64,000 nucleotides of DNA from CAYYKD01 sp964471825 (GCA_964471825.1 CAYYKD010000015.1:13267-77266); one strand, 5' to 3'; shown: positions 8,762 to 17,858, counted from the first letter of the stretch. The notes: generated by a model from the letters alone, not told the origin. Program-made: numbers and translations.

Positions 8762-8795
8762 GGAAATATTAGGAGACGATGGAAATATTAGGAGG
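8762..8795 (+). repeat. Tandem duplication of a ribosome-binding site
   Basis: GGAAATATTAGGAG occurs at 8762-8775 and again at 8781-8794 (period 19). Each copy brings a Shine-Dalgarno core followed by an in-frame ATG (8779 and 8800), giving the first permease two possible starts seven codons apart. Confidence 0.8.
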
Positions 8796-8799
8796 CCTA

Positions 8800-10101
8800 A
8801 TGAAAACAAATTTGCTTGTGCTTGCATTCCGCAATCTGGGACGGCATAAAGTTAAAACTATTATAACAACACTATCTATAGTTCTCTGTATTTGGTCCTA
8901 TATAGTTATGGATGCATTCTTAATGGGTTCAACTATAGATTCTATGAGAAATATTCTAAATCTTGAGACCGGTGCGGCAAAGATATACTCAAAGGAATAC
9001 TTTAAAAATAAAGAGGATCTACCTCTCTATGAGGCATTTACCGGATGGGAAGAGATAGTAGATGAATTAAATCAAAAAGGATATATTGCATGCCCAAAGG
9101 TTACATTTTCGGGAACCTTGCTTTTTAACAATAAGGAGCTTCCTTTTATATTTAACGGTTTGGATGATACTAAGTCTAGGGAAGTATTTCAGCTTCACAG
9201 ATATATGGAATCAGGTAACTATGTGACTAACGGCAAGTTTGAACTTGTTATCGGTTCAAAGGGTGCCTATGATCTTGGTGTAAAATTGGGAGACACGATC
9301 NNNNNNNNNNATACAACTATAGATCAGAAGAATGAATCAGGAAAAGTTGTAAGAACTTCTCAGGTTATTCCTCTAAAAATCGGAGGAATAATCAACACAA
9401 CTAACCCCTATATAAATAATAGAATGGCATTTCTACCGATCGACATCTTAAATGATGAACTGTTGGGATTGAGGCTTGGCGGGGCTGTTACTGAGATTGC
9501 CATCAGAAAAAAGGGTTTCTCTCCGTCCGCTCTTAGTGTTCGAGAAGAAAGCCCATCGGTGATCAGTAAGGAGATAGGTAATATCTTGACAGATGATTTA
9601 ACAGTTGTATCATGGAGAGAGGATGCAAAAGACTTTATAGCAATGTCTGATCAGGATAAAAGTGGAACTGCTGTCCTTCTACTCTTTCTAATAGTCCTTA
9701 CAGTTATAGGAATATCAAATACAATGCTTATGGCAACTCTTGAGAGGACAAAGGAGATCGGTATGACCCGTGCATTAGGGATGACAGATAGTGAAATATT
9801 TGTAAGTTTTGTCATTGAGGCAGCAATGATAGGTTTTATCGGTGCAATTGTCGGACTAATCGTATCAATTCCATTTAATATATATATGGTTAATGTCGGC
9901 ATAGACTTCTCAAATACCCTTGAAGCTTTTGGGACAGATGAGATCGGCTACAGGCTGGTCGGGATCTACAAGTCAGCGTGGAACTGGGGAAATGCATTTC
10001 TATCAATTTTTATAGCAACACTGGTTGCAGCCCTTGCTAGTATAATCCCTGTCTTGCGGGCCGTAAAGATACCGATTGTTGAGGCTCTTAGATTTGAATA
10101 G
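8800..10101 (+). CDS. FtsX/LolC-E-type ABC permease 1
   Basis: About 433 residues, with an N-terminal TM helix after the FRNLGRHKVKT amphipathic motif, a large periplasmic (MacB-PCD-like) domain to about 285, and three C-terminal TM helices with the FtsX core motif NTMLMATLERTKEIGMTRALG. This is the layout of LolC/LolE/MacB. I start it at the ATG with AGGAGG at ideal distance; an ATG at 8779 with its own ribosome site is also possible. Ten Ns at 9301-9310 lie in the periplasmic domain; the paralogue at 12273 suggests about seven bases are really missing. Closely similar to permease 3 throughout. Probably extracts lipoprotein or another amphiphile from the inner membrane. Confidence 0.9.
   Translation: MKTNLLVLAFRNLGRHKVKTIITTLSIVLCIWSYIVMDAFLMGSTIDSMRNILNLETGAAKIYSKEYFKNKEDLPLYEAFTGWEEIVDELNQKGYIACPKVTFSGTLLFNNKELPFIFNGLDDTKSREVFQLHRYMESGNYVTNGKFELVIGSKGAYDLGVKLGDTIXXXXTTIDQKNESGKVVRTSQVIPLKIGGIINTTNPYINNRMAFLPIDILNDELLGLRLGGAVTEIAIRKKGFSPSALSVREESPSVISKEIGNILTDDLTVVSWREDAKDFIAMSDQDKSGTAVLLLFLIVLTVIGISNTMLMATLERTKEIGMTRALGMTDSEIFVSFVIEAAMIGFIGAIVGLIVSIPFNIYMVNVGIDFSNTLEAFGTDEIGYRLVGIYKSAWNWGNAFLSIFIATLVAALASIIPVLRAVKIPIVEALRFE
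9301..9310. other. Assembly gap (10 N)
   Basis: The reading frame is kept. By comparison with the paralogue (GDTVNLYTT) the true missing length is about 7 bases. Confidence 0.6.
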
Positions 10102-10132
10102 TTTTTTTATAGGATTTTTATATAGGAGGAAA

Positions 10133-11457
10133 ATGATGTTATTATTAATTGCATTTAGAAATATCTTTAGAAATTTCAGAAGATCAGCACTCTGTATAGT
10201 CGCAATAATGATTGCAGTCTTCTTTATAGTTGTGCTGCAGAGCTATATGGAGGGGATGATAGACTCTATGCATGAGACTGTTAAGATATTTGATACGGGG
10301 CATATAAGTGTTGTTCATAAGGACTACAAGAGCAACAGTGATTTTCAACCACTTCAATACCCGATTGAGTTTCCTGACAAGTCTGTGTCAGAGGTTATAG
10401 ATGAGATTAAAAAGATTAAAGGTGTTACGGGGGTTTTTGAAAGAATATCAACCTATGCAACTCTTAGAGAGAGTTCTGTCAAGCATGCGGTTTTGTGGGG
10501 GGTAGATTTTGAAGAGGAGTTAAAGCTAGATGGTACGATCTACTACAATCTTAGAACAAAGGATAGTGGAATTGTAGACGGCAGATTTCCCCAGAGGGAT
10601 ATAGAAACCGGCAAATATAAAAATGAGTGTGTCATTGGTATTAAACTTGCAAAAAAGTTGGGTATAAATATAGGTGATAAACTTGACTTTAAGATAATCT
10701 CAAGTCAGTATAGTGAGCGGTTTAATAGACCGACCGTAACAGGATTTATTGATTTTAACTATGAAAATATTCTTATTGCTAATATTACCAAAATAAATTC
10801 CCTTTCCTTTTGGGTCANNNNNNNNNNGGAAACTATATTGTTGTACCCTATGAAAGAATACAACGACTTGCTGCACTTAACAATAGGACACAAAAGATTG
10901 TGATCTTTACAGATGAATCCATGAATAATCTATCAGATATTAAGAGTGACTTAATCAGGCTGTTTGATAATGAGGATCTCTTTGTGCAGACATGGAAAGA
11001 GAATAGTATGATAGCATATATGGATCAAATGAAGTCTGTATATATAGTAATATATGCGATATTTATCATTGTTGCGTCATTTCTTATAATTAACACAATT
11101 ATAATGATTATTCATGAGCGAATAAAAGAGATCGGTATGATGGGGTCACTTGGCATGACAAAACCTCAAATAGTAATGCTATTTATCGCAGAGGCACTTG
11201 TTTTAAGCATAATAGGATCACTTGCAGGTGTTATATTTAGCGGAGTATTAACAGCCTGGCTACAGACAGTTCCGATAGATATAATGAAGATGACGGGTGG
11301 AGTTGAGATGCCTGTAAGTAACACGCTCTTTTTTAGGTTCTCATTCAGATATCTATTCAATGGATTCATTATTGGAACAGCTATTTCAGGTGTTTGTACA
11401 ATATTTCCGTCATTAAAATCAGCATTTATTGAGCCTGTAGAGGCATTAAGGAGGTAG
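10133..11457 (+). CDS. FtsX/LolC-E-type ABC permease 2 (frame broken by assembly gap)
   Basis: A second, more divergent permease of about 440 residues: FRNIFRNFRRSALC before TM1, periplasmic domain, then three TM helices with IKEIGMMGSLGMTKPQIVML and the C-terminal EPVEALRR typical of FtsX-like proteins. The Ns at 10818-10827 shift the frame; with 8 or 11 bases there (2 modulo 3), INSLSFWV reads on into GNYIVVPYERI, so the gene is intact rather than a pseudogene. Two consecutive ATGs (10133, 10136) follow AGGAGG; 10136 has the better spacing. With permease 1 it could form the LolC/LolE-type heterodimer. Confidence 0.85.
10818..10827. other. Assembly gap (10 N), wrong length
   Basis: The frame of permease 2 needs a true length of 2 modulo 3 here, so ten is not correct. 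Confidence 0.7.
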
Positions 11458-11460
11458 GTT

Positions 11461-12222
11461 ATGAAGAAGATTACTAAAAAATTATATGGGGTGTTACTGT
11501 TACTTATTTTATCAACAACACTATTTGCTAATACAGGTGTCTCAGGAGTTGATGCTCTCTCAATTATCAGAAAACTTGATAGGGACTCTGTTTACTCATC
11601 AATTAAATATTCAGGTGAGATATTTATCGAGATATCGGGCAGAAAGTTTGTTAAAACATTTGAGGCATATGCACAGGGAAACAACAATTCATATCTTGTA
11701 TTTACCAATACAGATGATATGGGGACAAAATATCTTAAACAGAATGGTAAATTGTTTATGTATTCGCCCGATGTTGAGGATGTCATACCGATAACCGGTC
11801 ATATGCTTAAGGAATCTATGATGGGTTCTGATATGTCCTATGAGGATACAATTGACAATGAAACACTTGAGAGTCAATACAATGCAACTATAGTTGAAGA
11901 TACAGTATTTGAGGGAAAGAATGTGTTTGTTCTTGAACTAATCTCAAAGAGACAGACTGTTACATATCCAAAATTAAAAATCTGGGTAGAGAAGGATGGT
12001 CTAAACAGCATAAAGCTTGAAAGATATGCATTATCCGGAGTGTTGCTTAAAGAAGAGCGGGTTCTAAGAAAACAGAAAATTGGTGGCAGAGATTTTCCGG
12101 TTGAGGTGACAGTTAAGGATATGCTAAGGAATAACTCATCAACAAGATTTGTTATGAAGAGTGTCGAACTTGATGTGAAGATACCGCCAAATACTTTTTC
12201 TATGCAGAATTTAATGAACTAG
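11461..12222 (+). CDS. LolA-like outer-membrane lipoprotein-sorting protein
   Basis: A 253-residue periplasmic protein with a signal peptide (KKLYGVLLLLILSTTLFA, cleavage about residue 23). The remainder is a predicted half-barrel of the LolA/LolB-like superfamily, best matching the 'outer membrane lipoprotein-sorting protein' family found beside FtsX-type ABC permeases (GTKYLKQNGKLFMYSPD, KLKIWVEKDGLNSIKLERY). Role by family: accept a lipidated substrate from the permease complex and carry it across the periplasm. It starts three bases after permease 2, whose AGGAGG-containing last codons serve as ribosome site. A 7-base inverted repeat (12227-12233 with 12247-12253) follows the stop. Confidence 0.85.
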   Translation: MKKITKKLYGVLLLLILSTTLFANTGVSGVDALSIIRKLDRDSVYSSIKYSGEIFIEISGRKFVKTFEAYAQGNNNSYLVFTNTDDMGTKYLKQNGKLFMYSPDVEDVIPITGHMLKESMMGSDMSYEDTIDNETLESQYNATIVEDTVFEGKNVFVLELISKRQTVTYPKLKIWVEKDGLNSIKLERYALSGVLLKEERVLRKQKIGGRDFPVEVTVKDMLRNNSSTRFVMKSVELDVKIPPNTFSMQNLMN

Positions 12223-12272
12223 CATGAACTATGGTTTATACATAATCATAGTTGATACAAATGGAGGGCATA

Positions 12273-13574
12273 ATGTTTTTTAAGATAGTAAATATTGCCT
12301 TTAAGAATCTCGGTAGACATAAGGTGAAAACCATTTTAACCTCGTTGTCTGTTGTTATATCTGTGTGGGTTTTTATCTTTATTGATGGCTGGCTTCTTGG
12401 AATGAAGATTGATTCTGAAAGAAATATTGTAAATCTCGAAACCGGAGCAGTTAAGATATATAATCAGGATTTCCTGGAGAGCAAGGATGATGCTCCCATG
12501 TTTCATTCTATTGATAACTGGAGAGCGATCGTAAGTCAACTTGATAGTGAAGGATTTAATGGCGTACCACGGGTAAATTTTAGAGGAACACTTCTTTATA
12601 ACAATCGTGAGTTTCCTTTTAATTTCTATGGAATGGACACGGAATTATCAAAGGGTGTCTTTGAGCTTCACAAACATATAGAAGATGGCGGTAGTTATAT
12701 TAGAGACGGCGAATGGGGAATCGTTATAGGTGTAAAAGGGGCATTTGATCTCGGTGTTAAGATTGGTGATACTGTTAATCTCTATACAACAATTGATAGA
12801 CTCGATGATAAAAAGAGAGTTGTTAGAACACCGCAGGTTATTCCCTTAAAGATTGTTGGGTTACTAAATACAAATAATCCCTACATAAACGATAAGGTTG
12901 CATATATGCCTCTTGATATTCTCAATCATGAAACATTTGGGCTGCAGATGAGTGACAGGGTAACAGAGATCTGCATTAGAAAGAAGAATAAGGGGCCTGC
13001 GGATATTCCCGGTAAAGATGAAGGCCCGGCTGTGATTAGAAAGACACTAAAATCAACTGATATTGATGGATTATCAGTAGTATCATGGGAGGAAGATGCT
13101 AAGGACTTTCTTGCCATAGCAGGTGCGAAGTCTAAGGGGACAAATGCAATTGTATTTTTTCTATTTCTTATTTCAATCCTCGGCATATCAAACACTATGT
13201 TAATGGCAACCCTTGAGAGAACCAAGGAGATTGGAATGATTAGATCACTTGGAATGACAGATGGTGAAGTCAAACTAACATTTCTTATAGAGGCCTCACT
13301 AATTGGGTTATTAGGTTCATCTATTGGATTTATTCTTGGATTTATGTCAAATATTTATATGGTCAATTTTGGAATTGATTTCTCTACAATGATTAATGCA
13401 ATGGGGACTGATCAATTTGGTTATAGAGTCGCCGGCGTATATAAGGGAGCATGGAATTGGGTAACTATGTTTGGTTCGGTAATCGGTGCCACACTAATCT
13501 CAGCAATTGCTTGTATTACTCCGGTTAAGAGAGCATTAAAAAAAGAGATCGCTCAGGCAATGCGTTTTGAATAA
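12273..13574 (+). CDS. FtsX/LolC-E-type ABC permease 3, paralogue of permease 1
   Basis: 433 residues, the same length as permease 1 and alike over the whole chain (FKNLGRHKVKT at the start; NTMLMATLERTKEIGMIRSLG in the C-terminal core). It has one N-terminal and three C-terminal TM helices around a periplasmic domain. The ATG at 12273 follows GGAGG and corresponds to the start of permease 1; the upstream TTG at 12252 is unlikely. Two near-identical permeases flanking a divergent one, with a single ATPase gene, suggest alternative heterodimers (1+2 and 3+2) or a duplication that specialised for a second substrate. Confidence 0.9.
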   Translation: MFFKIVNIAFKNLGRHKVKTILTSLSVVISVWVFIFIDGWLLGMKIDSERNIVNLETGAVKIYNQDFLESKDDAPMFHSIDNWRAIVSQLDSEGFNGVPRVNFRGTLLYNNREFPFNFYGMDTELSKGVFELHKHIEDGGSYIRDGEWGIVIGVKGAFDLGVKIGDTVNLYTTIDRLDDKKRVVRTPQVIPLKIVGLLNTNNPYINDKVAYMPLDILNHETFGLQMSDRVTEICIRKKNKGPADIPGKDEGPAVIRKTLKSTDIDGLSVVSWEEDAKDFLAIAGAKSKGTNAIVFFLFLISILGISNTMLMATLERTKEIGMIRSLGMTDGEVKLTFLIEASLIGLLGSSIGFILGFMSNIYMVNFGIDFSTMINAMGTDQFGYRVAGVYKGAWNWVTMFGSVIGATLISAIACITPVKRALKKEIAQAMRFE

Positions 13575-13592
13575 TTTTATAGGAGCATCTGT

Positions 13593-15050
13593 ATGAAAGT
13601 GATAAATAGAGTCTATTATGGAGTTTTTGTACTAATATTCACCTGTCAATTGATATTTGCTCAAAAAGCCTCAGTTCAGTTTAACGGCTCATATGAGTGT
13701 AGTACGGTGTTTAATAGTGTCAGGCTGTTTAATAATAGACCTTCACTAGAGGATCATAATTTCAGCTGGGGAATGAATAACTTTGCTAATTTAAGATTCA
13801 AATCAAACATCTCAAAGTATCTTGAGTTTCAGTTTGCAGTCAATATTAATATGCTGTCAGGTTCAATGACAGACTTCTACAGGCTCTATTATCTGGCAGA
13901 TGCCTCTTCAATTTTTGGTCGCCTATCAAATCCGGCTTCATTAACAGATATAGATTCTGTCAAATCCGGCTTTCTTTCAATACCATTTTTTTATAGGTCC
14001 ACCTATATTGGCGGATTTGAACTTGAGCGGATGTTTTTTAAAGTTAAATTTGACTACGCTACAATTACTACGGGTCTCATCAGATACGCTCGCGGGTTTG
14101 GTTATGCCTTTAGCCCAAATGACTTTTTTAATCCTCGAAATGCAGTTAACCTTGATGCTCGTCCATCGGGGCAGCTAACTTTTTTAACAACTCTATTTCC
14201 GGGGGATTTCTGGGTAATAGATATCTTTGCTATTGCACCCTCAGATCCGCTTGAGTCAAGGGGATGGGGTTTTAAGTTTGGAATATCTACAGACATCCTT
14301 AATCTTCAGCCAAAAAACTCAAATGTAAACTTCAACCTTCAATTCATCTATACTCTGGTTATGCCTGAGACTGATTATACAGACGATAAGGATAAATTAA
14401 AAATACCAGCAAACTATTCAGGTAATTTTACTCACATTGCAGGCTTCAGTATGCATGCCGATGTTGAAGTTAAGTTAACGGTCGACATGATATATAGATT
14501 TGAACATAGAAATTTCATCACGGGTGAGTTCTATGGAAATAAATTCTATGGATATGAGGGGCTTGAGTTTGCTTTTGGACTTGACTATACAACAGCAAAG
14601 GGGCATCTCTATTTCATGATTGAATACCTCTTCTATGGTGGCGGGATGCTAGGGTTCGGTGAAGAAAAGTTAGACCGGCTTTATGCGGACAATATCTCAG
14701 GTGTACCGGTGTCACACTGGACAAAGAACAAACCTATAAGCCGATTTCCTAATCAGGAACTTAAGAGCCAATTCTACTCAAGACATAATTACCTCTACAC
14801 AATGATAAGAGCTAAAATCAATGATCTAATTTTTGTGGGTAATAGTTTCTTGTTCGGTATTGAAGACATCTCTGGGATCATCACAACCTTTATCAATATT
14901 GAACCGGTTCAGAATCTGTCTATTTCAATTACAGCTATGGTTCCGATAGACAGAAATTTATTTAATAGTTCATATCAACCGGGTGAGTTTGGACCTGTAA
15001 ATCTGGGTTTTAATCATGGCTATAAGTTAACAGTAAAATTTAAATTCTAG
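13593..15050 (+). CDS. Putative outer-membrane beta-barrel protein of the ABC operon
   Basis: 485 residues with a signal peptide ending near SCQ/IFAQ (residue about 23), no internal TM helix, many alternating aromatic/polar strands and a C-terminal aromatic residue (VKFKF), the hallmark of outer-membrane barrels. I recognise no named family. It starts 18 bases after permease 3 with AGGAG at good spacing, so it is the last gene of the operon. Position suggests it is the outer-membrane acceptor, conduit or cargo of the Lol-like system. The function is otherwise unknown. Confidence 0.72.
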   Translation: MKVINRVYYGVFVLIFTCQLIFAQKASVQFNGSYECSTVFNSVRLFNNRPSLEDHNFSWGMNNFANLRFKSNISKYLEFQFAVNINMLSGSMTDFYRLYYLADASSIFGRLSNPASLTDIDSVKSGFLSIPFFYRSTYIGGFELERMFFKVKFDYATITTGLIRYARGFGYAFSPNDFFNPRNAVNLDARPSGQLTFLTTLFPGDFWVIDIFAIAPSDPLESRGWGFKFGISTDILNLQPKNSNVNFNLQFIYTLVMPETDYTDDKDKLKIPANYSGNFTHIAGFSMHADVEVKLTVDMIYRFEHRNFITGEFYGNKFYGYEGLEFAFGLDYTTAKGHLYFMIEYLFYGGGMLGFGEEKLDRLYADNISGVPVSHWTKNKPISRFPNQELKSQFYSRHNYLYTMIRAKINDLIFVGNSFLFGIEDISGIITTFINIEPVQNLSISITAMVPIDRNLFNSSYQPGEFGPVNLGFNHGYKLTVKFKF

Positions 15051-15136
15051 TTTCCGGTTCCATTTCCGTTTCCATGTCATAATAAATATATTTATAGAAT
15101 ATATACAAGAATATTTACTTATTCATGTTTTTATTA

Positions 15137-15170
15137 TATATATTAAATATTCTATATATATTAAATATTC
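15137..15170. repeat. AT-only tandem repeat
   Basis: TATATATTAAATATTC at 15137-15152 and 15155-15170, period 18, in the spacer before ispD. The stretch is easily melted and may include the ispD promoter, but no clean -35/-10 pair is evident. Confidence 0.6.
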
Positions 15171-15228
15171 TAAATCTGAGAATCCTGAGGTTTTAGTTAT
15201 TTATGGGAATAAGGACTAATTATTTTTT

Positions 15229-15921
15229 ATGCATAATTTAGCAGTATTGATGATGTGTGCAGGTAGTGGTTCGAGAATGGGCTGTGATATACCAAAAGCA
15301 TACATAACAATTAACTCTAGGCCTATTTTTCATTATTCATTTAAAACCTTCTCGGACAATAGATATGTTGATAAAATCTTCTTTGTAATAAATCAGGATC
15401 ACATAGAATTATTTAAACAATCCCTATCATTAGTTGAAAATTCTACTAAATATGGCGGGTTTTTCTTAGGTGGGAGTGAGAGATCACAGTCTGTTACTAA
15501 TGGACTAAAGGGAGTTGATGAGATATATCAACCGGATTTCATTGCTATACATGATGCCGCCAGGCCATTCTTAACAGATACTGTGTTGAATAGGACATTT
15601 GAACAGGCACTTATCACAGGTGCTGCTTCACCGGCGATAGGCGTTGTTGATACTATTAAGGAGATTGATAGTTCAGGCTTTATTAAGGTTCATTTTAGAC
15701 GGAAATCCCTTAGATCGATTCAGACTCCACAGATTTTCAGTTTTCAAAAACTCCTTGCAGCCTACAAAGACTGTATTAACCCGGAAAAATATACAGATGA
15801 TACAGAGATATATAGTTTAAATAATAACAACATAGCACTTGTTGAAGGTGATAGAGATTTATTTAAAGTAACATACTCAGAGGATCTTGATAGAGCGAGA
15901 AGAGTATTAGATAGGTCATAG
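15229..15921 (+). CDS. ispD: 2-C-methyl-D-erythritol 4-phosphate cytidylyltransferase
   Basis: A 230-residue cytosolic enzyme joining CTP and methylerythritol phosphate, the third step of the non-mevalonate isoprenoid pathway. The N-terminal nucleotide loop MCAGSGSRMG, then PKAYI, the metal/substrate motif HDAARPF near 110, DTIKEI, and the substrate loop RSIQTPQIF are all in the usual order and the length is normal. TAAGGACT lies upstream of the ATG. A CMP-KDO-type or other cytidylyltransferase is less likely because the RxxxxxQTPQ.F motif is diagnostic of IspD. ispF is not adjacent. Confidence 0.92.
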   Translation: MHNLAVLMMCAGSGSRMGCDIPKAYITINSRPIFHYSFKTFSDNRYVDKIFFVINQDHIELFKQSLSLVENSTKYGGFFLGGSERSQSVTNGLKGVDEIYQPDFIAIHDAARPFLTDTVLNRTFEQALITGAASPAIGVVDTIKEIDSSGFIKVHFRRKSLRSIQTPQIFSFQKLLAAYKDCINPEKYTDDTEIYSLNNNNIALVEGDRDLFKVTYSEDLDRARRVLDRS

Positions 15922-15982
15922 TTTAGGGTTTAACCGGAATTTTCTCCGGGTATTTATAAAAAATTTACAATAGGAAGGCAAA

Positions 15983-16747
15983 ATGAAAGAGATTATTTCA
16001 ATAATTAACCATTCTGAGACAGTTAGAGTATTGCATTTACATGATGAGGGCTCAAAGAATACATTTACTGAGGAGTTTGTAAATACATTGATGGAAAAGA
16101 TCACACTACTTCAGAAAGATAAAAAAGCTAGGGCTGTAGTTGTAAAGGGGTTTCCTGATATCTTCTGTGCGGGAGCAGATAAGATGGCTCTTATGGAGTT
16201 ATTTAAAGGGGAGCTGGAGGTAAAAGATCTGATTCTTGCTGAGGCGATGATTAATATCCCGGTTCCTGTAATTGCTGCTATGGAAGGCGGAGCTCTAGGC
16301 GGCGGTTTTGTACTTGGAATGTATGCCGACATAGTTATGATGTCAGAGAGAAGTATGTATGGCGTTAACTTTACCAATCTGGGTTTTTCACCCGGTATGG
16401 GTTGTACAAGACTTATCCAGGGACTTCTTGGCGACTATGTTGCTAATGAGATGATGTACACAGGTAAACTTCTCAAAGGAAAAACCTATGCAGGACGATC
16501 TAATGTAAATTATGTTCTACCAAAGGAACAGGTTCTACCTAAGGCACTTGAGATGGCTGAAATAATTGCGGAGAGACCTCGTCTAACTCTGGAGACAGTT
16601 AAATACTCAGTGAATCTCAGAAAGAGGCAGTTATTACAGGAGGCAAGAGTTCATGAGGACTTTATGCACAAAATAACATTTAATCAACCTGAAGTAAAAG
16701 TGATTATCCAAGAGATGTATAATGAAATGCACACAAAGAAGAAGTGA
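15983..16747 (+). CDS. PksI/PksH-like enoyl-CoA hydratase (crotonase superfamily)
   Basis: 254 residues of crotonase fold. FCAGADK and MEGGALGGGFVLGMYADI form the oxyanion-hole regions. The second half follows the special pattern of the polyketide 'beta-branching' hydratases/decarboxylases PksH/PksI: VNFTNLGFSPGMG, then LPKEQVLPKA, AERPRLTLETVK and a C-terminal HEDFMHKITFNQPEVK. In known clusters these act on acyl-carrier-protein-bound 3-methylglutaconyl units beside HMG-synthase-like enzymes. No ketosynthase, ACP or HCS gene is near, so the substrate here is unknown. AGGAAGGC precedes the ATG and a strong terminator follows. Confidence 0.8.
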   Translation: MKEIISIINHSETVRVLHLHDEGSKNTFTEEFVNTLMEKITLLQKDKKARAVVVKGFPDIFCAGADKMALMELFKGELEVKDLILAEAMINIPVPVIAAMEGGALGGGFVLGMYADIVMMSERSMYGVNFTNLGFSPGMGCTRLIQGLLGDYVANEMMYTGKLLKGKTYAGRSNVNYVLPKEQVLPKALEMAEIIAERPRLTLETVKYSVNLRKRQLLQEARVHEDFMHKITFNQPEVKVIIQEMYNEMHTKKK

Positions 16748-16758
16748 TTTAAATTATT

Positions 16759-16788
16759 AAGCCCATCCAAATTTTTTGGTGGGCTTTT
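16759..16788 (+). terminator. Rho-independent terminator after the crotonase gene
   Basis: AAGCCCATCC (16759-16768) pairs with GGTGGGCTT (16778-16786) with a one-base bulge, followed by T residues. The A run on the other side makes it usable for the convergent DUF2934 gene too. Confidence 0.85.
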
Positions 16789-16801
16789 ATTGTACTGATT
16801 T

Positions 16802-17044
16802 TTACTTAATATTATATTTCTTTTTTATTTCAGCTTCTGCGGCTAGCCAATCTGACATCTCATTACCGGACTGGTTGTTTCTTGTTCTCTCTTCAAAGAT
16901 TTCATAAGCCTTTGATTCAATCTCAGTTAAAAAATTTGAGAGATCAACATTTTTTGTTGTACTGATTTTTGATGTTTCTTTTTTTGGTGTATCAGTCTTA
17001 GTTTCAATTTTTTTTGCTACTGATTCTGTTGTCTTTTTTGCCAT
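16802..17044 (-). CDS. Small DUF2934-like protein
   Basis: 80 residues. The first 35 are Lys/Thr/Ser-rich low-complexity sequence (AKKTTESVAKKIETKT), like a nucleic-acid-binding or unstructured tail. The C-terminal part, AYEIFEERTRN followed by DWLAAEAEIKKKY, matches the short DUF2934 helix motif (AYE.YE.RG...DDW..AE). DUF2934 has no known function. AAGGAG stands at good distance before the ATG, which supports translation. It is monocistronic, convergent with the crotonase and sharing its terminator. Confidence 0.8.
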   Translation of the reverse strand: MAKKTTESVAKKIETKTDTPKKETSKISTTKNVDLSNFLTEIESKAYEIFEERTRNNQSGNEMSDWLAAEAEIKKKYNIK

Positions 17045-17258
17045 TAATAACTCCTTAACATTCTTTAATAAAAATTATACTATCATAATAATTTAAAACA
17101 TCAAAGTTATATTTTATCAAAATTATAGAAAATATATGGTTAAATATCATTTTATTATCCTTAATAGAATTAATAGCCTTTATTGTATATATCAATCACT
17201 TAAAATAAACTATTAAATTAATTATAAAATATTTCGATATATTATGTGAGGTGTGATT

Positions 17259-17858
17259 GTGCGTAGATTTATTATTCTGTTATTAGTTAATTTTCTTTTT
17301 ACCTTTAAATTGTTTGGTGAAATTGGTTATGCTTCATGGTATGGACCTGATTTTCATGGTAAACTTACAGCCAATGGTGAGCGATTTAATACCAATGATC
17401 TTACTGCTGCTCATAAGACTTTGCCATTTAATTCGATTATAAAGGTAACTTCTTTGACAAATAACCTAAGTGTCGTTGTTCGAATAAATGATAGAGGCCC
17501 TTTTGTAAAGAATAGAGTAATTGATCTCTCGATGGCGGCAGCAAAGGAGATTGATATGATAAAGACCGGCACCGATGAGGTAAAACTGGAAATTCTTGAA
17601 AAAGGTGTTAATAGATACCATAGATATCATTCTAATTTATATTCTATACAGATCGCCTCATTTTCAGACAGATTAAATGCTGACGGTCTGGTTAAAAAAT
17701 TAAGAGAGCAGGGGATAAAATCGAGAATAAATTCTGTATTTCAACCAAGGTCTGTTCATAGGGTTATTATTGATAATCTAAGTTATTCTCAGATGCAGTT
17801 GTTACGAGTAAGACTGGCAACATTAGGTATCAAGAATCCATTAATTATAAAGCATTGA
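17259..17858 (+). CDS. rlpA: RlpA-like septal ring lytic transglycosylase with SPOR domain
   Basis: About 199 residues: signal peptide (RRFIILLLVNFLFTF), then the double-psi beta-barrel RlpA domain (GYASWYGPDFHGKLTANGE, AAHKTLPF, INDRGPF with the catalytic-type Asp, VIDLS), and a C-terminal SPOR domain from about 125 (YSIQIASFSDRLNADGLV). RlpA cleaves glycan strands lacking stem peptides at division sites, and SPOR binds such glycan. No lipobox Cys is seen, so it is probably a periplasmic rather than lipoprotein form. I take the GTG at 17259, seven bases after GAGG; a GTG at 17253 would be too close. Confidence 0.9.
   Translation: MRRFIILLLVNFLFTFKLFGEIGYASWYGPDFHGKLTANGERFNTNDLTAAHKTLPFNSIIKVTSLTNNLSVVVRINDRGPFVKNRVIDLSMAAAKEIDMIKTGTDEVKLEILEKGVNRYHRYHSNLYSIQIASFSDRLNADGLVKKLREQGIKSRINSVFQPRSVHRVIIDNLSYSQMQLLRVRLATLGIKNPLIIKH

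Noticed and set aside
10076..11457. Permease 2 as a frameshifted pseudogene
   Set aside because: The frame change falls exactly on the ten-N block, and both halves have intact family motifs.
15137..15170. Short AT repeats as a CRISPR array
   Set aside because: Only two units, almost no spacer, no cas genes.
15983..16747. Polyketide cluster
   Set aside because: The neighbours are ispD, a DUF2934 protein and rlpA; no ketosynthase or ACP is present.
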